DNA from: Lachnospiraceae bacterium
Lineage (GTDB): Bacteria; Bacillota_A; Clostridia; Lachnospirales; Lachnospiraceae
DNA length: 53,348 nt
Reading direction: 5' to 3'
Assembly (NCBI GenBank): GCA_009911175.1
Contig: QXWX01000044.1
Coordinates: 1 to 53,348, forward strand
The notes under the pieces are model-generated. The model saw only the letters and a program-made list of their open reading frames with translations, made no database searches and was not told the DNA's origin. Positions within the stretch are counted from its first letter, which is position 1. Each line of letters begins with the position of its first letter. The translations under genes were made by a program, and so were the position numbers. Positions 15,370-22,978 of the stretch are shown here, piece by piece.

Positions 15370-15906
15370 TCATGATTTGCTTTTACAGAAAGTCAGGATG
15401 TCATTGATCCATTTGCCATACCGCAGATACCCGTCCCAATTCCCAAGTGTTTTCATATCGTTCATAAGCTCGTGCGCCATTGCCATATAGTCTGCTTTTT
15501 CATGGTAGGAGGTACCACTCATCTTATCCTTCAATATCGACATGGTCATGAAATTGCTGTCTGATTTATTCCCGGTATGTGCGTTTAACGCAAGCATCTC
15601 CGTATAAGAACAGCTATTCGGGTTCACCTTGCTTACATCCACCGTCTGCTCATACTCTTTTCCGTTTTTGTCAGTGCCCTTCACAAGATAAACCGGATTA
15701 TCCTCTGAATAATCATCCGCTCTGTATACATTTGCGCTCTCCCCTGTCTTTACATGATGGATAGAAAATAATGCGTCCGGGTCAATATGTACCACATTTC
15801 CTGTTGCTTTTACATTCGCCCCGAAGCCGCCCTTCGTACTGTTTTCTGCTTTTCTTGCTCCCTGCCATGCCGGATACCCTGCTGTTCCTATTCCATTAAC
15901 ATTCAT
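15370..15906 (-). CDS. MNVNGIGTAGYP-family cargo protein, intact copy
   Basis: 178 aa from the ATG at 15906. The frame is open 13 codons further, but GGAGGATTAAAGGAA marks 15906, and the same leader precedes the paralogue at 8465. N-terminus MNVNGIGTAGYPAWQGARKA is followed by a glycine-rich stretch, a beta-rich middle (NVYRADDYSEDNPVYLVKGT) and a helical C-terminus (HELMNDMKTLGNWDGYLRYG). No signal peptide or membrane helix. It is homologous in its C-terminal half to the second part of the split gene at 7839. The strongly conserved N-terminus in otherwise diverged paralogues suggests a targeting or docking tag. Family and function not recognised. Confidence 0.7.
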   Translation of the reverse strand: MNVNGIGTAGYPAWQGARKAENSTKGGFGANVKATGNVVHIDPDALFSIHHVKTGESANVYRADDYSEDNPVYLVKGTDKNGKEYEQTVDVSKVNPNSCSYTEMLALNAHTGNKSDSNFMTMSILKDKMSGTSYHEKADYMAMAHELMNDMKTLGNWDGYLRYGKWINDILTFCKSKS

Positions 15907-15936
15907 TTCCTTTAATCCTCCATTATTTTTAGTATT

Positions 15937-16057
15937 GCGGCTCATCTGTCATTCAGAGCCATCTCTGCTCTCTCAATATAAGTCCGAGCAGTTCATAGCT
16001 TCATTCAATCCTAACTTCCTCTGTCAAACTTCATGACAAACACCTCCCTTCGCCGCT
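15937..16057 (-). promoter_or_regulatory. Conserved leader with uORF, copy 1 (before the 178-aa gene)
   Basis: Contains GGGAGGTG, 6 nt, then the uORF MKFDRGS-stop (16011-16034), ACTGCTCGGACTTAT and the hairpin GGCTC...GAGCC. Alignable over ~120 nt with the leader of the 307-aa gene. A weaker partial copy (GGCTCTGAACGAGAGAGC) lies at 16048-16076. Confidence 0.5.
16011..16034 (-). CDS. Seven-residue leader ORF MKFDRGS
   Basis: ATG, six codons and TAG, with a strong, well-spaced ribosome site. The equivalent ORF in the second leader copy encodes MEFDRGS. Conservation of length, five of seven residues, stop and ribosome site argues for translation, perhaps as a leader peptide controlling the downstream gene. 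Confidence 0.4.
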   Translation of the reverse strand: MKFDRGS

Positions 16058-16093
16058 CTCTCGTTCAGAGCCGCCCCTGCCCCCTTGCAGTCC

Positions 16094-16126
16094 GCAGAGG
16101 CAGAGTTTTATGCGCCTCTGCGGAAT
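16094..16126 (-). terminator. Hairpin after the 210-aa gene
   Basis: CCGCAGAGGC / GCCTCTGCGG, a 10-bp perfect stem, lies just past the stop at 16139. There is no T-run; it may attenuate rather than fully terminate transcription into the 178-aa gene. Confidence 0.45.
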
Positions 16127-16138
16127 ACGGTGTAAGGA

Positions 16139-16771
16139 TTATATCTGTATATCCAATGAGCTGCCCGAAGACGATGCTCTTGTGCCTGCCGCCAAGTCAG
16201 ACTGTATCTGCTGATAGGAAACTGTTCCTTTCGCATTCTCTCCATATTCCTTTTTCAGGCGTGCCAGTTCATCATTGTAGATGGAAGTGAACACCCTCGC
16301 CCTTGCAAATTCCTCCTCCGTGCTGATGGCCTTCCAGTTCCGTGATTCGGGATTATAAGATAATGTCTTGTTCCCATTGTTATCCCAAAACATACAAGCC
16401 GCATTCATCTTCCCGCCCGTTTTTCTCATGCTTGATTCGTAGATGGCTTTCCTGTCCGGGGAAACCGTCTCCCCATGCTGCATACACAGCTTTCTGTATG
16501 CAGCATCATCCCGCTTCCCGGTGGCAAATTCCTTCTGCGCCAGTTCCTTGATTGCCGCCTCAAATTCCTCCTCCGACATTGCAGGCTTGTCACGCTTAGT
16601 CATGATATTGTCCCAATTCGGCTTTGTGAACTTGATGTCAACCGGCTTGAACCGCAATGCAAAATTCCCATAATCACACTGTGCCAGCGGATCACTGGAA
16701 TTTTTCTTATTGCCAAACATCTGCTGTACCATGTTGGCATACTGTGAATAGTTATCCCTTGTTATCTGCAT
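16139..16771 (-). CDS. 210-aa cargo protein, first gene behind the LytTR box
   Basis: Starts MQITRDNYSQYANMVQQMFG after an ideal AAGGAGG. Middle: DIKFTKPNWDNIMTKRDKPA and helical segments rich in acidic residues (MSEEEFEAAIKELAQKEFAT). End: serine/glycine-rich tail ASSSGSSLDIQI. No signal peptide or transmembrane segment; no family recognised. It is the first gene of the minus-strand cargo cluster and the nearest downstream of the kinase gene. Tandem LytTR-type boxes lie 87-116 nt upstream of its start, so it is the best candidate target of the two-component system. Confidence 0.65.
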   Translation of the reverse strand: MQITRDNYSQYANMVQQMFGNKKNSSDPLAQCDYGNFALRFKPVDIKFTKPNWDNIMTKRDKPAMSEEEFEAAIKELAQKEFATGKRDDAAYRKLCMQHGETVSPDRKAIYESSMRKTGGKMNAACMFWDNNGNKTLSYNPESRNWKAISTEEEFARARVFTSIYNDELARLKKEYGENAKGTVSYQQIQSDLAAGTRASSSGSSLDIQI

Positions 16772-16857
16772 ATCGCATACCTCCTTGATAAAATTTTCCT
16801 AAATATATCCTGCCTCATAAAATCCATCGGCGGATGCACCCGCATTTCAAACCACGA

Positions 16858-16887
16858 TTGCATCAAGTGACTATAAATTGCACGAAA
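16858..16887 (-). promoter_or_regulatory. Tandem LytTR-type binding boxes upstream of the 210-aa gene
   Basis: On the minus strand TTTCGTGCAA (16887-16878) and CTTGATGCAA (16867-16858), start-to-start 20 bp. The first box and its flank (GTCATTTCGTGCAATTTAT) match the boxes upstream of the regulator gene at 18910. A TTTGAA lies a few bases downstream as possible -35. Confidence 0.65.
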
Positions 16888-16899
16888 TGACCATAAAGT

Positions 16900-18150
16900 T
16901 TATAACATCACCACCGCCTGGAACTTTTCTCCATCGCAGGAAACAGCAAAATCGCCTTTGTATTTATCTACCACCGCCTTCACATTCGACAGGCCGGTGC
17001 CTTCTGTGACCTGCACCTTTTCCGCCACGGGGTTCCTTACGGAGAAGATCAGCTTCCCGCCCTCCTGCACCAGCTTAATGTTTATGGCGGCCTTCCTCCC
17101 TGCCTTTACCACCTTCACGCACTCATTGATGGCATTGTCCAGCAGGTTGGAAAGCAAAATCACTATTTCCTCCCCGTCCAGCCGCATCCCGCTCATGTCA
17201 CCCACCCTGAATATCATGGATACACCCTGCTCCTTTGCGGCATGGAACTTCTGGTTCAGGACTGCGTTCACGACAGGGTGGTTTGTGTTGACCGCTGACA
17301 TCTCCACCGATATGCTCTCCGTCAGCCGTTCCGCAAGCTCGGCGGCGGCCTGTGTATCACCTTCTTTTAACAACACCTGCATTGTCCTTATCTGGTTTTT
17401 ATAATCATGCATCTTCCGCCCCTGCCGCTCATAGACTACCTGCATATCCCGGTAATGAGTGAGCTGGCTTTCCTTCTTCTGCGCAGACTCAATACCCTCC
17501 CGCATTTTCTTTCCCTTTTCCAGTATCTCCCTGAGAAGCCAGATAACAAGGAAATTGATTGCGACCAGCCCTACGGAAATAAAAAGACAGGCCGAATGCA
17601 TACATGCCCAATTCCCACCAAATTGGTAATACATCACTAAAATGGCTGACAGCGTAAACAGGGGCATCAGGCTTAATTTCAACCATTCTCCATCCGTAAG
17701 TTCTCTGTAGTCAAATCCTCCTTTCCATATCCTTCGGAAAATGAAAAGTATACCAATCCAGAATATTTTAGAAGACAATACCCAGAACCAATCTTGTATT
17801 TTCCACGCTGTTCTCTGCATTTCCCACATATTTTTAACACAATATGCCACATAATCCGTCAAAAATATCATACAGTAGTTCAGCACAGAGAAAAAGGCAT
17901 CTTGAACCCACCCGGCTTTGTAAATTATCCTGCCAAGCAGAACATACCCAAATAGAACCAAAGACACCTTCCACATCCCAATCCAATACCCTATAGCATT
18001 GGCAGTAAACAGCATAATGAAATACGCCAAAAATCTGTATGTAGAAAGACCTTCTATTTTCTCCCGTTCCAAAAAAGTATCAAAAAAGTGCAGGCTTCCA
18101 CCTACTTCTATGACAACCGTTAGAAAGAACATCCACATTCCTATTTCCAT
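16900..18150 (-). CDS. GHKL-type sensor histidine kinase (AgrC/LytS-like)
   Basis: About 416 aa. The first ~215 residues contain six or so hydrophobic helices. A linker and dimerisation region follows with the phospho-acceptor in RKMHDYKNQIRTMQVLLKEG (HDYKN). The ATPase domain has the N-box LLSNLLDNAINECVK and a glycine box (EGTGLSNVKAVVDKYKG). This is the HPK10 class, which phosphorylates LytTR regulators and commonly senses peptides. ATG at 18150 has GGAG 5 nt upstream; a GTG at 18156 would overlap the regulator's stop. No agrB or agrD-like gene is visible nearby, so the signal is unknown. Confidence 0.9.
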   Translation of the reverse strand: MEIGMWMFFLTVVIEVGGSLHFFDTFLEREKIEGLSTYRFLAYFIMLFTANAIGYWIGMWKVSLVLFGYVLLGRIIYKAGWVQDAFFSVLNYCMIFLTDYVAYCVKNMWEMQRTAWKIQDWFWVLSSKIFWIGILFIFRRIWKGGFDYRELTDGEWLKLSLMPLFTLSAILVMYYQFGGNWACMHSACLFISVGLVAINFLVIWLLREILEKGKKMREGIESAQKKESQLTHYRDMQVVYERQGRKMHDYKNQIRTMQVLLKEGDTQAAAELAERLTESISVEMSAVNTNHPVVNAVLNQKFHAAKEQGVSMIFRVGDMSGMRLDGEEIVILLSNLLDNAINECVKVVKAGRKAAINIKLVQEGGKLIFSVRNPVAEKVQVTEGTGLSNVKAVVDKYKGDFAVSCDGEKFQAVVML

Positions 18151-18152
18151 GA

Positions 18153-18836
18153 TCACTCCGCCCCCTTAAACAATGTGTACTGTCGTTTCACTTCTGGGTA
18201 CCTGGACTTCGGGACGGATATCTCCTTCCCCGTAGTCAGCACCATGACATAGCTGCTGAGTTTCCCGATGTACCTCATGTTGATGAGGAAGCTCTGGTGT
18301 ATCCGCACGAAGCCCATCCCCGCCAGTTCCGCCTCCAGCTCATCCATCTTCTTGTAGATGCTGTACGTCTCCTCCGCCGTGTAGAACACGTTCTTGTGCT
18401 TGCTGGTCTCAATATAGATGATATCGTCCACCCGCAGGCGCATGTTCCCCTCCACGAAGCCGAACTCCACCACCCGCTCCTCCCGCAGGATGTCCTCCAC
18501 GCATTCCAGCAGCGTCTGTTCCAGGTCATCCTTTAAGAGGAATCGGCTGGCCTTCACCTTGTACCCGTCCAGCGCATAGTTCACATAGGCGGTCACCAGA
18601 ACGATATGTACCTTCGGGCATTCCGCCTTAATCCTCCTCGCCGCCTCCAGCCCGTCCATACCCTCCATGTTGATGTCGAGGAACACGATGCCGCATTCCC
18701 GTACATACCCCATATCCGCATACAGCTCTTCGCCAGAGCCGTATTCCCTTATCTCAAAACCATGCCCGCAGGCTTCCAGCAGCGCCCGTAGCGCGCCCCT
18801 GTCCTCCCTGCTGTCATCACAGACCGCTATCTTCAT
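18153..18836 (-). CDS. LytTR-family response regulator
   Basis: 227 aa. The receiver domain has the acidic pocket CDDSREDR, phospho-acceptor Asp54 (VFLDINMEG), VLVTAYVNYALDGYKVKASR and the conserved lysine of FLLKDD. The LytTR DNA-binding domain occupies ~130-225 (RVDDIIYIETSKHKNVFYTA, FVRIHQSFLINMRYI). It overlaps the kinase gene end to end. LytTR proteins bind tandem ~9-10 bp repeats spaced two helical turns apart; such pairs occur upstream of this gene and of the 210-aa gene, pointing to autoregulation plus control of the cargo cluster. Confidence 0.93.
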   Translation of the reverse strand: MKIAVCDDSREDRGALRALLEACGHGFEIREYGSGEELYADMGYVRECGIVFLDINMEGMDGLEAARRIKAECPKVHIVLVTAYVNYALDGYKVKASRFLLKDDLEQTLLECVEDILREERVVEFGFVEGNMRLRVDDIIYIETSKHKNVFYTAEETYSIYKKMDELEAELAGMGFVRIHQSFLINMRYIGKLSSYVMVLTTGKEISVPKSRYPEVKRQYTLFKGAE

Positions 18837-18873
18837 CGCATTTCCCTCAATTCTGTGTTTTTCTCCACTATAA

Positions 18874-18939
18874 ATTATATCGGATTATGGGGTATCCTAT
18901 CAAATCCCATTGCACGAAACTCCCATAAATTGCACGAAA
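18874..18939 (-). promoter_or_regulatory. LytTR boxes and promoter of the regulator-kinase operon
   Basis: Two identical boxes TTTCGTGCAA (18939-18930 and 18919-18910) have exact 20-bp spacing. Immediately downstream are TTTGAT (18904-18899), 19 nt, and TATAAT (18879-18874). A long spacer and weak -35 abutting activator boxes is the expected layout of a LytTR-activated promoter. Confidence 0.7.
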
Positions 18940-19041
18940 TGACTATAAACGCACAGCCGATACTGACCGTGTAAGCATATTACCTCTTATTCCCCCGCTT
19001 TCCAAGCAATTTCCGTTATCAGGCCGCCCGGCCTGCCTGGG

Positions 19042-19100
19042 AAAAAAGCAGACCGCCGCATATGGTGGATGAAGTCCATAGTACGGCGGTTAGCTTTTTT
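19042..19100. terminator. Bidirectional terminator after the ABC permease gene
   Basis: AAAAAAGC-ACCGCCG ... CGGCGGT-GCTTTTTT, with a GGTGGA/TCCATA-type inner region. T-runs occur on both strands. It separates the exporter operon from the LytTR promoter. Confidence 0.8.
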
Positions 19101-19112
19101 ATATTCTTTGCT

Positions 19113-20618
19113 TTATAAATGTAGCCTTTTCATAAGGGCAACAGACAGGAAAACGACTGTCCCGGCCAGCATCACCGCCGCCACATATCCCTGAAACAGG
19201 AATGACGGCATATTTAACAGCAGGAAGCATATCAGCAGATACACTGTCTCAAATGCCCGCCGTGACCTGGAACATTCCCCTATAAAGCACGCCAGTGCTG
19301 GTATAAAAAACGAAAACACGATATAACAGCACGAATATAAAAATTTCTGTTCCATAAAACATCTTACGACAACCGGTACGGAAAGCATAAGCAGCATTAC
19401 CGCTCCCCATAAATAAGAATACACCACTTGCCGGACTAAAGAAAATTTAATGGTCACAAAACATTCTGTTAAGCTGTTCTCATGCTCCCGGCACCCCATC
19501 TGTGAAAATAGGGCCACTGAGCAGATCAGCATGATGATCCACAAATACCCCTGCACATATTGTAACGGGGCAAAAATGCTGTATACCCACAACCCTGCAT
19601 TTACGGCAAGACAGCCTTTCGGCAGGCTTTTTAAGAGTAGCCTGCACTCCATCATGAATTGGTTTGTACAGTAAATGGTTCTTCCACCCTTCCGCCCTTT
19701 TCCCCGCAGGCTCCGGGAAGATGCCTTTTTCCTTTTCTCTGTCGTTTCCAGTAAAATGACTGCCGACAGGATAAGCGCCATGCTTATGGCGGTCAAAATA
19801 ATCTTATCCATGAGATACTGCCGGTTCCATAAAAGGCCATGAAAAACCAGCTCCTGCCCGCCTTTACTGTCTGCAAACATCCCTCTGGGAACGAGTATGC
19901 CTGTTTCCTGCACCTCCCGCCCGATCATCGGAACCACGGCATCGTTGATGCTGTCCATAACCCATCTGTAATTTCCATAATCAAATGCACCAATCAGCGG
20001 ATTGTCATACCCGCTGGCTGAATAATTGACCAGGAACATTACAAAAAGGGCTGTAAGCCCGACAGCATTCCCGGCCTTGCTGCTGATAAAGGGTACGCTC
20101 TCCAGCAGGACTGCAAAAGCAGATGCGAAAACAATCCCTGGATAAATGCCGATAAAAGGGCTGACAAAATCATAAAAAGACAATGGCTGATCCGGGAACC
20201 GGAAAGGGAGCATCAGGGCAGCCCCAAGCATCACAAACAGCCACATAACGGTCAGCATGGATAAATTGGAGAGGAATTTCCCGATGACATAATTCCCCTT
20301 TTTCATATTCATGGACTGCAGGCCATACAGCAGGCCGCTGTCCCTGTCCATGCTGATATTGTTTTTTACAAAGGAAAGCCCGATCATGGGAAACAGTATC
20401 CCGCCGCATAAAGCTATGGCAATGGGTATCCATGACGCATTGGAACCCTGTCTGAATATGCCCGGTTCCATGCAGATGGATACAAACGGTGCTTCCACAT
20501 CAGGAACGGAAAAGAATGCAAGGAACATGGCAGATATGCACATGGCCAGAAACGAAGGCCGCCTTGCCCGTTCCAGCAGATCCGCTTTCATCACCTGGTA
20601 AATGATGTAAGGTTTCAT
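19113..20618 (-). CDS. ABC-2 type exporter permease
   Basis: 501 aa with about 11-12 hydrophobic helices in two halves separated by a basic loop (TTEKRKKASSRSLRGKGRKG, ~310). N-terminal part: MKPYIIYQVMKADLLERARR, then NISMDRDSGLLYGLQSMNMK, where the dimerising ABC-2 permeases often have a cytoplasmic coupling helix. ATG at 20618 has GGAGG 7 nt upstream and overlaps the ATPase stop by 4 nt (ATGA), so the two are coupled. The substrate is unknown; peptide or lipid export or self-protection are possibilities. Confidence 0.8.
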   Translation of the reverse strand: MKPYIIYQVMKADLLERARRPSFLAMCISAMFLAFFSVPDVEAPFVSICMEPGIFRQGSNASWIPIAIALCGGILFPMIGLSFVKNNISMDRDSGLLYGLQSMNMKKGNYVIGKFLSNLSMLTVMWLFVMLGAALMLPFRFPDQPLSFYDFVSPFIGIYPGIVFASAFAVLLESVPFISSKAGNAVGLTALFVMFLVNYSASGYDNPLIGAFDYGNYRWVMDSINDAVVPMIGREVQETGILVPRGMFADSKGGQELVFHGLLWNRQYLMDKIILTAISMALILSAVILLETTEKRKKASSRSLRGKGRKGGRTIYCTNQFMMECRLLLKSLPKGCLAVNAGLWVYSIFAPLQYVQGYLWIIMLICSVALFSQMGCREHENSLTECFVTIKFSLVRQVVYSYLWGAVMLLMLSVPVVVRCFMEQKFLYSCCYIVFSFFIPALACFIGECSRSRRAFETVYLLICFLLLNMPSFLFQGYVAAVMLAGTVVFLSVALMKRLHL

Positions 20619-21472
20619 AGCCACCCCTCCATAACAAACAGGCAGGCATCTTCCAGTGTGCTGTTTACCGGGACTGCCTGCTTTTCAGGCTTTTCCCGGC
20701 TGACCTGCCGTATGTGGATGCCCATTTCAGTCTGCACCATGCTGCTGATGCCTTTCATACCTTCCTGCAGGGACGGCAGCATATACTCCCATACACACCC
20801 TCTGGCCCTTGCGATCAGTTCTTCCGGGCTGTCATTAAAGATAAGGCTGCCCTGCTGCAGCAACAGTATCCGGGATGCAACCGCCTCAATATCCGATACG
20901 ATATGTGTTGATAAAATGACAATCCGCTCCCTTGATAAGCGCGACAGGATATTGCGGACTGCAACCCTTTCTTCCGGGTCTAACCCGGTGGTAGGCTCAT
21001 CTATAATGATGATCTGCGGGGCACCTAACAAAGCGCAGATAATACCGGCCCTCTGCTTCATGCCGCCGGAGCAGTCCCCCATACGCTTACCCTTCGCATT
21101 TTCCAGATGGAAATCCGCCAGCAGACTGTTTATCTGTTTTTCCGCATCTTTCTTTTTTATCCCTTTTACGGACGCAATGTAGGAGAGATATTCGAGTACC
21201 GTCAGGTTCGGGTAAGCGGAGACCTCCTGCGGCAGATAGCCTACCATACTCCTCATAATATTAGGGCTTTTTACAATATCCTGCCCATCAAGCAGGATGC
21301 GCCCGCTTGTGGGCTTCAGGATCGTTGAGAGCAGTTTCAGGAGCGTGGTCTTTCCTGCCCCATTCTTCCCAATCAGCCCTATAAGCTGCCCGCTGTGCAA
21401 CGTGGCATTGACATTCCGGAGGGCTGTTTTATCTTTATATTTTTTCGTGATGTCCTCTAAAACCAATTCCAT
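20615..21472 (-). CDS. ABC transporter ATP-binding protein
   Basis: 285 aa. Walker A GLIGKNGAGKTTLLKL (~32-47), Q-loop YLPQEVSAYPNLTVLEYL, signature CSGGMKQRAGI, Walker B IIIIDEPTTGLD, switch LSTHIVSDIEAVASRI. The C-terminal ~70 residues are a substrate-specific tail (MGIHIRQVSREKPEKQ). Typical of CcmA/BcrA-type exporter ATPases. It partners with the overlapping permease. Confidence 0.95.
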   Translation of the reverse strand: MELVLEDITKKYKDKTALRNVNATLHSGQLIGLIGKNGAGKTTLLKLLSTILKPTSGRILLDGQDIVKSPNIMRSMVGYLPQEVSAYPNLTVLEYLSYIASVKGIKKKDAEKQINSLLADFHLENAKGKRMGDCSGGMKQRAGIICALLGAPQIIIIDEPTTGLDPEERVAVRNILSRLSRERIVILSTHIVSDIEAVASRILLLQQGSLIFNDSPEELIARARGCVWEYMLPSLQEGMKGISSMVQTEMGIHIRQVSREKPEKQAVPVNSTLEDACLFVMEGWL

Positions 21473-21499
21473 AAGGATAGCCGCCTTTCCATGATATTT

Positions 21500-21949
21500 T
21501 TACTGCCCTTCCATTTCCAGCTTTTCCACCTGTGCTGAAATCTCTGCGGGCAGTTTTGCCGTGTGTTCCTGATCTGAAAAATCAAAACAGGCTTTACAGT
21601 AAATTTCATCATTGTATTGATACAGTTCCATATGTATGATCCTATTCTCATCTGTTTTCTGCTGTCCTGCTGATGCACCGTCAGTCTGGAATACATCTAT
21701 CCTTTTATAGCTAAACGCTTCACCCGGTATTTCTTCCGCTTCACCTTCCCCATCTAAAAAATAATCGCAGAGCTGATCGACTAAATCCTCTGCGGTTTTA
21801 TCCTCAGCCCCATATTCCTTTTCTGTGCTGTCTGAATAGTCATAAACCGCAATGATCTGGTCTTTGCTGCTGTCCCCGCACCCGCCAATAAGCAGACAGA
21901 CAATCGTGATGAAACAGGCCATAATTTTCTTCCTTACACTCTTTTTCAT
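21500..21949 (-). CDS. Lipoprotein of the ABC exporter operon
   Basis: 149 aa. Lipoprotein signal MKKSVRKKIMACFITIVCLL with lipobox LIGGC (Cys24), then an acidic, mostly hydrophilic domain (YDYSDSTEKEYGAEDKTAED). No family recognised. Located between the regulator and the ATPase, so probably an extracytoplasmic part of the exporter or a substrate-binding/immunity protein. Confidence 0.75.
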   Translation of the reverse strand: MKKSVRKKIMACFITIVCLLIGGCGDSSKDQIIAVYDYSDSTEKEYGAEDKTAEDLVDQLCDYFLDGEGEAEEIPGEAFSYKRIDVFQTDGASAGQQKTDENRIIHMELYQYNDEIYCKACFDFSDQEHTAKLPAEISAQVEKLEMEGQ

Positions 21950-21981
21950 TTAATCAAAATCCTCCCTTTCCCCGGTTCCAG

Positions 21982-22332
21982 CTAATCACTGTCTTTAGAC
22001 GGGGGTTCAATGATGATATTCTGAGAAAGCCCACGCAACAGTTCCTTCGTAATCTGCAGCTCAAAATCTTCCAGTGCATAATACTTCATGGCTTTGCCGC
22101 TTTCCGATATTTCCATTGCGCTGGTAACAAGCCGGGCAGTTTCCAGCTTCTTTAAGTGCATATAGAGCAGGGGCCTGCTGATATTTACCAGACGGGCCAG
22201 CTCACTCACATACTGCCGCCCTTCTGCCAGTATGCCGATGATCTTTATCCGTACCGGGTGTGAAAGGGCATCAAAAACATTGATGTAATCCTCATATTTT
22301 TTCAGGTTTAAATCTCCAACAAAATTTCCCAT
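21982..22332 (-). CDS. ArsR-type winged-helix regulator
   Basis: 116 aa. FDALSHPVRIKIIGILAEGR, QYVSELARLVNISRPLLYMH, LKKLETARLVTS, then a beta wing (KAMKYYALEDFELQITK) typical of ArsR/HTH_20 proteins. It lacks the classic ELCVC metal-binding motif; no cysteine is visible at all, so it is probably not a metal sensor. Second gene of the exporter operon; likely represses it through the palindrome over the promoter. Confidence 0.85.
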   Translation of the reverse strand: MGNFVGDLNLKKYEDYINVFDALSHPVRIKIIGILAEGRQYVSELARLVNISRPLLYMHLKKLETARLVTSAMEISESGKAMKYYALEDFELQITKELLRGLSQNIIIEPPSKDSD

Positions 22333-22334
22333 AA

Positions 22335-22571
22335 TCAAATATCTTTCATCATCTTGTCAATGGCTTCTACCTTTTCCTTTACGGTCAGCAGGTCTTTTTT
22401 CATTTCGGCGTTCTCACGCTTCATTTCCTCCACAAAACTGTTAAACGTTGCCGCATCAACGCTTTTTATCCTCTCCCTTTTCTCTTTGCTCCTGATAACC
22501 AGTATGATTGCTACAATGACAATAAAACCGACTGCACCGATTACAGGCATGATGACTGCGATGTTTCCCAT
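22335..22571 (-). CDS. Small single-pass membrane protein
   Basis: 78 aa from the ATG at 22571 (AAGGAG upstream). One N-terminal membrane helix (VIMPVIGAVGFIVIVAIILV), a basic stop-transfer (RSKEKRERIK) and a coiled coil (FNSFVEEMKRENAEMKKDLL ... KEKVEAIDKMMKDI). First gene of the exporter operon, overlapping the regulator region. Resembles small phage-shock PspB/DUF-type membrane adaptors in layout only. Confidence 0.7.
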   Translation of the reverse strand: MGNIAVIMPVIGAVGFIVIVAIILVIRSKEKRERIKSVDAATFNSFVEEMKRENAEMKKDLLTVKEKVEAIDKMMKDI

Positions 22572-22604
22572 TTTTGTTCTCCTTTCAAATAAAAGTGTTT
22601 CATG

Positions 22605-22640
22605 TGTAATAATTTTATTACATATGAAAATATTTGTCAA
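22605..22640 (-). promoter_or_regulatory. Promoter and palindromic operator of the exporter operon
   Basis: TTGACA (22640-22635), 17 nt, TAAAAT (22617-22612) on the minus strand. The palindrome TGTAATAA-TT-TTATTACA (22605-22622) covers the -10. A natural binding site for the operon's ArsR-type repressor. Confidence 0.75.
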
Positions 22641-22656
22641 CAACTTTTCTTTGCAC

Positions 22657-22703
22657 AAAAAAAATAACAGGAGCGCCGTGAGTTGGCTTTCCTGCTGTTT
22701 TTA
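22657..22703. terminator. Bidirectional terminator between cargo and exporter operon
   Basis: AACAGGA / TCCTGCTGTT (one bulge) with A8 on one side and TTTTT on the other. The remaining 22704-22978 shows no convincing gene. Confidence 0.55.
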
Positions 22704-22978
22704 TCATTTTCCCATTATCTTTTTATCAATTTACCCATGCGCTATTTGGCGAAACCCCTATACTTTTCGGCAAAAGAACCCCAGAACAGAGGTTCACCCT
22801 CTCCCGGATGTAAAATTACCCCTAAAAACACAAGAAAATAATGTAACTTTCAGATCTATGTACTGCCAAGAATGCCGTATTTTCGGGCTTTGTGAGGTTT
22901 CCACAACTTTATCCACCGAAAACTAAGACACCTTTGAATGCCAATGTTATCACTTCCGGAATTTTACAAACAAATACA

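Noticed and set aside
16900..19112. agrB/agrD-like peptide signal genes near the kinase
   Set aside because: The intergenic regions contain only boxes, promoter and terminator; no small amphipathic peptide ORF with a ribosome site was found.
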